The translations under genes were made by a program, and so were the position numbers. This document shows, piece by piece, positions 60,671 through 64,000 of a DNA stretch of 64,000 nucleotides. The first letter of the stretch is position 1, and each line of letters opens with the position of its first letter. The notes under the pieces were generated by a model. It saw only the letters and a program-made list of their open reading frames with translations. It did no database searches and had not been told where the DNA came from. The stretch lies in contig OZ246975.1 in NCBI GenBank assembly GCA_965232485.1, positions 2,728,001 through 2,792,000 of the forward strand. The letters are read 5' to 3'. The DNA comes from VXPQ01 sp965232485 (GTDB lineage: Bacteria > Bacteroidota > Rhodothermia > Rhodothermales > VXPQ01).

Positions 60671-61060
60671 CTACACTTCCAGAAACGCCCGAACCCTTCC
60701 CGGCAACGAGCGGTCCATCTCGCATTCCCATATCACCAGCGCCTCCCAGCCCATTTCCCGAAGACATTCTATCGTGGTTTTGTCTCGCTCGCGGGTTTTC
60801 GCAATCTTGGGAATCCAGTAGTCCCGATTCGTTTTCGGCTCTCGCGAGCCGCGCGGACAGTCGTGGCCGTGCCAGAAACATCCATGGACGAAGATAGCCT
60901 TTCGTCGGGAAATGAAGGCGAGATCGGGTTTTCCGGGCAAGTCCTTGCGATGCAGCCGGTAACGATATCCCATGGAATGGACGAGCCGGCGCACAGTCAT
61001 CTCCGGCTGGGTGTCGCGGCTTTTGACGGCTCGCATAATGCGGCTGCGCAGCTCATCCAT
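60671..61060 (-). CDS. vsr: very short patch repair endonuclease Vsr
   Basis: A mismatch endonuclease of 129 residues that nicks beside T:G mismatches left by deamination of 5-methylcytosine. RSRIMRAVKSRDTQPEMTVR, YRYRLHRKDLPGKPDLAFIS (Asp46) and AIFVHGCFWHGHDCPRG (His59, His64, His66) are diagnostic, followed by the NRDYWIPKIAKTRERD segment. The start overlaps the end of the restriction enzyme gene by 8 bp. Its presence fits the two C5-cytosine methyltransferases upstream, whose methylated sites it would protect from mutation. Confidence 0.95.
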   Translation of the reverse strand: MDELRSRIMRAVKSRDTQPEMTVRRLVHSMGYRYRLHRKDLPGKPDLAFISRRKAIFVHGCFWHGHDCPRGSREPKTNRDYWIPKIAKTRERDKTTIECLREMGWEALVIWECEMDRSLPGRVRAFLEV

Positions 61061-62132
61061 CCGGGTTCCGTTGCAACAACGCTTTGCATGTATAGAACAC
61101 GGTTGCGTCGAACCTGCGCTCGGGGCTCAATCTGTTTTCGCCGCCATTCAGGATCAACGCTGGAAGTATATTGGAAGAAAAATGTGGCTTCCTTAAACGA
61201 GGGTGGTTCATGTATTTGATCGTGTGCGTTCCGTTTAGCGCAAAAGATTTGTCCGTCTGGGCGCCAAGCGCTATGCCGCGATAGATTTCGTTGTAGTTGA
61301 TCTTGCCGACCGTAAGCAGTTGACGGAAGCACCATAGGTGTCGAACGGCCTCCCTGAGAGATCGAGTCACTTTGTTTTTCTTTCCTTTCCAGGAATCCAC
61401 AGGAATTTTCAGAATGGCCAGATTCGACCAGGCAAACACATCGAAGCACGGATTCGCTAATTCTGCTGTTTTACCGACCGTTTTCCAGATCGGCTGCACC
61501 AGATACGGCTGCTGAAAGTCGATGCAGGCAGCGATCATTTCGTTCATCGCCTGGACGATCCGATCGGCGTTCAGGAGAATTTCGGCGATGTTGTCCGGAT
61601 CCTGTATGGCGAACGCTACGGGTCCGATGATGTCCCGAATCTTTGCGCGGCAGGCATCGGAGAGATTGGCGAATAACTGGATGGCCGCATACGCAGACGT
61701 AATGGGCCGGATAACCAACTCCGAACACCATTTTTCTTCGGCTTGCTTAGCTGTGGTATTATCGGGAACCACGGTAAGCTTCACCTCAAGCGGCCTGCAA
61801 AATTCGCCGTCGGCAGTCCGCGTCGCCACGTCCACGCCGGATAATGCGTCGTGGAGCAAGCCGCTCAGCGGCTCGAATACGGTCTCGAACTCGAAGCGAA
61901 TGTCCGCGCCGACCCTCGGAGTCCCGAATACGTCTTCGATGGAAACGCCACCGTCGTCGCAGGCCCTGATCTTACTGTCTGCATTTACAGCGACATACAC
62001 GGGCGGGACGCCATGATCCCGCATGTAGCAGCAAAGCGAAATTGGAAAAGTCGAATTGAATTGGTTCTTGCCCCACAGGTCGTCTCCCTCGCGATTCGAA
62101 TTCTCGATGCCGTAAAGGCCTGGGACGCTCAT
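61053..62132 (-). CDS. type II restriction endonuclease, HindVP-like family
   Basis: A protein of 359 residues. The start at 62132 is fixed by an ATGA overlap with the methyltransferase stop; a longer frame to 62237 runs inside that gene. The N-terminus SVPGLYGIENSNREGDDLWG, KNQFNSTFPISLCCYM is what I recall for HindVP-type restriction enzymes. A probable nuclease core is GVDVATRTADGEFCRPLEVKLTVVPD, where D and ExK fit PD-(D/E)XK. A later WSNLAILKIP and LRKPHFSSNILPALI follow. Known HindV cuts GRCGYC; whether this enzyme shares that site cannot be read. It is part of the MTase-REase-Vsr cassette. Confidence 0.68.
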   Translation of the reverse strand: MSVPGLYGIENSNREGDDLWGKNQFNSTFPISLCCYMRDHGVPPVYVAVNADSKIRACDDGGVSIEDVFGTPRVGADIRFEFETVFEPLSGLLHDALSGVDVATRTADGEFCRPLEVKLTVVPDNTTAKQAEEKWCSELVIRPITSAYAAIQLFANLSDACRAKIRDIIGPVAFAIQDPDNIAEILLNADRIVQAMNEMIAACIDFQQPYLVQPIWKTVGKTAELANPCFDVFAWSNLAILKIPVDSWKGKKNKVTRSLREAVRHLWCFRQLLTVGKINYNEIYRGIALGAQTDKSFALNGTHTIKYMNHPRLRKPHFSSNILPALILNGGENRLSPERRFDATVFYTCKALLQRNPDG

Positions 62133-63082
62133 AATATCGCTTCGCGGATGCAGGTTGCGACGAACGAGCCGAGTTCCACGGGAACCGCGTTGCCGATCAA
62201 TTGCTCTGCGGTTGTTTTCGCAGGGGGCCACGTCCAATTTTTCGGAAACGTCTGAATGCGGCTCCGTTCATACGTCGTCAGAGGCCTTGCTTCGGAAATC
62301 GGCGCGGAATCAAGAGGGTGTCCGGGATAATTGGGCGGGATCGGGCGGTTCACGCCCCGAATGGTTGCGCTCGGCTCGTTGGTGGAGTATATCCCTCGCC
62401 TGGAGTAATTGCGCGGATGACGATAGTAATGCTCCGTATCGAGTTCGTCTCCCATGTATTCCGCCACCGTAAGCTGTTCGGCGGACCCGCCGTACAGGAG
62501 ATCCTCCAGCAATCCGTTGGGAGGGTCCAGCGTGGCGATGGAAAAGAACCGCTTCCTTAATTGCGGGCATCCGCACAGGCTTGCGTCCAGCACGGCCTCC
62601 GTCACATGGTATCCGCGATTTTTCAGGATGTCTTTTGCGCGAGCATAGGCAGCGCTTCCCCTTGCTCGCGCTACGTTTTCCATGACAATGACCTGCGGCT
62701 TGCAGCGGGTGGCGATGATCGCGAAGTTTTCCGTCAGGCTGGCCCGGTTGCCCTCGGTTCGCTTCCCGGCGCTCGAAAAATCCTGACACGGCGGACCGCC
62801 GATCACGGCTTCGGGGGAATATTGAGACACATGGTCAACGGATGCCTCTATGTCGGAGAGATCGACGGCGAAAATCGGGTGGTCGAAATTATCCTCGTAG
62901 CATGTCAGGGCGGGTCCCCAGTTGTCGTAAGCCGCCACGACATCGAAGCCTGTTCGCTGGAATCCCAGGCTAAGCCCCCCGGCTCCTGCAAACAAATCGA
63001 CGGTCCGCATTTTTCCGGCAGCGCCGTTGGCGGGGGCTCTGTCTCGGGAGATAGTCCTTGAAAGCAAGTTGGGGGTACGCAT
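62129..63082 (-). CDS. C5-cytosine DNA methyltransferase (inner copy)
   Basis: A 5-methylcytosine methyltransferase of 317 residues. Motif I is VDLFAGAGGLSLGFQRTGF, motif IV is IGGPPCQDFSSAGKR (catalytic Cys99), motif VI is VIVMENVARARG, motif VIII is GCPQLRKRFF, and motifs IX/X are IQTFPKNWTW, QLIGNAVPVELG. Two starts are possible: ATG 63082 and an internal ATG before RTVDLF (residue 25); neither has a strong ribosome-binding site. The stop overlaps the restriction enzyme start, so it is the likely cognate protective methylase. Confidence 0.95.
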   Translation of the reverse strand: MRTPNLLSRTISRDRAPANGAAGKMRTVDLFAGAGGLSLGFQRTGFDVVAAYDNWGPALTCYEDNFDHPIFAVDLSDIEASVDHVSQYSPEAVIGGPPCQDFSSAGKRTEGNRASLTENFAIIATRCKPQVIVMENVARARGSAAYARAKDILKNRGYHVTEAVLDASLCGCPQLRKRFFSIATLDPPNGLLEDLLYGGSAEQLTVAEYMGDELDTEHYYRHPRNYSRRGIYSTNEPSATIRGVNRPIPPNYPGHPLDSAPISEARPLTTYERSRIQTFPKNWTWPPAKTTAEQLIGNAVPVELGSFVATCIREAIL

Positions 63083-63143
63083 GTAAGGACATTTCCGTTA
63101 TTGGGTGATAAACTGTAAATGATACGCGATCTTCTCTATGACT

Positions 63144-64000
63144 TCAGGCGGGAACTGGTTCAGCGGATATGGTTCGGGATTCCGGTATCCCGAACGAAGT
63201 CGCGTTGGCGGCATGAATTACTGATTTAATGACAGCTTTGACCATAGGGACAGGGACGGCGTTGCCCACCTGCTTTCTGATCTGCGAATCGGTTCCCGTC
63301 ACCTCGAACGATTCCGGGAAGCCCTGCAAGCGCAGCAATTCTCGCGGAGTCAATCGCCTTACGCCATCAACGAGCAAGTAGTTGTAGGATGCGCCTGCCC
63401 GGAGGGCGCAAGAAAACGGATGACTGCTGATATTCCCTCCCTTGTTCTCGTGCCAAATGGACGGAGTAACGGCGGGCGTGTGCGCCGCTTTGCGTTTGGC
63501 CCGGATTCGCTCGCTTGCAAAGTGCCGGGCGTTCGGGTCTGTTTCCAGAATATCCGAAAGGGGTTTATACGCCTTGCATTCTCTCGGCCATTGATAGGTT
63601 TTAAGAGCTTCGCGATCCCGAAAGCCTGCAATGATCAGGCGCTCGCGCTTTTGCGGCAATCCAAAGTGGAGCGCATTCAGGATCTTATGAGAGCAGGCGT
63701 AGCCTATTTCTTCAAGCGCGTCCAGAATCAAGCGAAGCGTTTTGCCCTTGTTGATTGTGGCAAGCTGCCGCACGTTCTCCAGAACGAACGCTTTCGGGAA
63801 TTTGACCGACAGGATACGCGCCACATCGTAAATCAGTGTTCCCCGGCTGTCCGACATAGCCTCCATTTTCCCGATAATGGAGAATGGCTGGCATGGAAAC
63901 CCGGCAAACAGAATGTCATGGCTCGGAATGTTTTCGATATGGATTTTGGTGATGTCCCCGTCAGGGCGCAGGCCGAAGTTATGCTCGTATTGATCTTGAG
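63144..64000 (-). CDS. C5-cytosine DNA methyltransferase (outer copy, 5' end beyond window)
   Basis: About 285 residues are seen. Reading in from the edge gives NFGLRPDGDITKIHIENIPS, HDILFAGFPCQPFSIIGKME, with the catalytic Cys in PCQPFS. FVLENVRQL (motif VI), NALHFGLPQKRERL (motif VIII), and LTPRELLRLQGFPESF, RKQVGNAVPVPMV (IX/X) follow. The frame must continue past the window because motif I is missing. It lies 61 bp before the other methyltransferase on the same strand. Two different C5 methyltransferases with one restriction enzyme suggests an asymmetric or two-specificity system, or one solitary methylase. Confidence 0.93.
   Translation of the reverse strand, partial: QDQYEHNFGLRPDGDITKIHIENIPSHDILFAGFPCQPFSIIGKMEAMSDSRGTLIYDVARILSVKFPKAFVLENVRQLATINKGKTLRLILDALEEIGYACSHKILNALHFGLPQKRERLIIAGFRDREALKTYQWPRECKAYKPLSDILETDPNARHFASERIRAKRKAAHTPAVTPSIWHENKGGNISSHPFSCALRAGASYNYLLVDGVRRLTPRELLRLQGFPESFEVTGTDSQIRKQVGNAVPVPMVKAVIKSVIHAANATSFGIPESRTISAEPVPA

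Overview
The window looks like a chromosome segment of a GC-rich Bacteroidota/Rhodothermota-type bacterium. The evidence is family content: a SusC/SusD pair, a type IX secretion (Por) sorting domain, ASPIC/UnbV repeat lipoproteins and DUF5916 outer-membrane proteins. Most genes are GC-rich. The stretch from about 55.1 to 60.6 kb is visibly AT-rich and looks acquired. No rRNA or CRISPR array is present, and there is one tRNA (Arg, ACG).

Layout. 0-0.7 kb: 5' part of a class I fructose-bisphosphate aldolase. 1-18.4 kb: an outer-membrane nutrient-acquisition block, with two near-identical FG-GAP/ASPIC lipoproteins, SusC, SusD and two divergent CBM9/DUF5916 barrel proteins. 18.8-30.3 kb: metals, with FeoA-FeoA-FeoB, a convergent CusCBA-type efflux operon (its adaptor gene carries a 12-base G tract), an IS3 element and a CDF transporter. 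30.4-37.3 kb: a DCC thiol oxidoreductase, a secreted protein with a long Asp/Gly repeat, an HTTM membrane protein and two c-type cytochromes, one apparently joined to an outer-membrane barrel. 37.4-42.8 kb: a first defence cluster, with a SacI-like restriction enzyme, a D12 adenine methylase, a PD-(D/E)XK protein and a degenerate ImmA/IrrE protein with a small partner. 42.9-49.0 kb: thiamine genes thiO-thiS-thiG and thiE-thiD, interrupted by a sulfatase flanked by relics of thiS and thiG. 49.2-55.0 kb: tRNA-Arg, two unrelated 2-haloacid dehalogenases, an SDR, a LysR regulator and a sugar-type MFS transporter. 55.1-64 kb: a second defence island, with a GIY-YIG protein, an intact IS256 element, a long SIR2-domain protein, Vsr, a HindVP-like restriction enzyme and two C5-cytosine methyltransferases.

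Three kinds of structure are not explained by genes. (1) A dispersed non-coding repeat with terminal inverted repeats occurs at eleven intergenic places. The best copy (50503-50765) looks like a MITE, and two copies are reduced to hairpins. (2) An array of five 19-bp palindromes (CTATGCA-N5-TGCATAG type), spaced by near-whole helical turns, lies downstream of the tRNA, and related sites precede the LysR gene. The array ends in a decayed copy of the LysR 5' end. (3) There are traces of rearrangement: the duplicated thi locus, gene conversion between the two ASPIC lipoproteins, a cytochrome 3'-end relic, a decayed IS256 end and an IS256 insertion exactly in the stop codon of the SIR2 gene.

All calls come from reading the sequence and from remembered family features; no database search was run.
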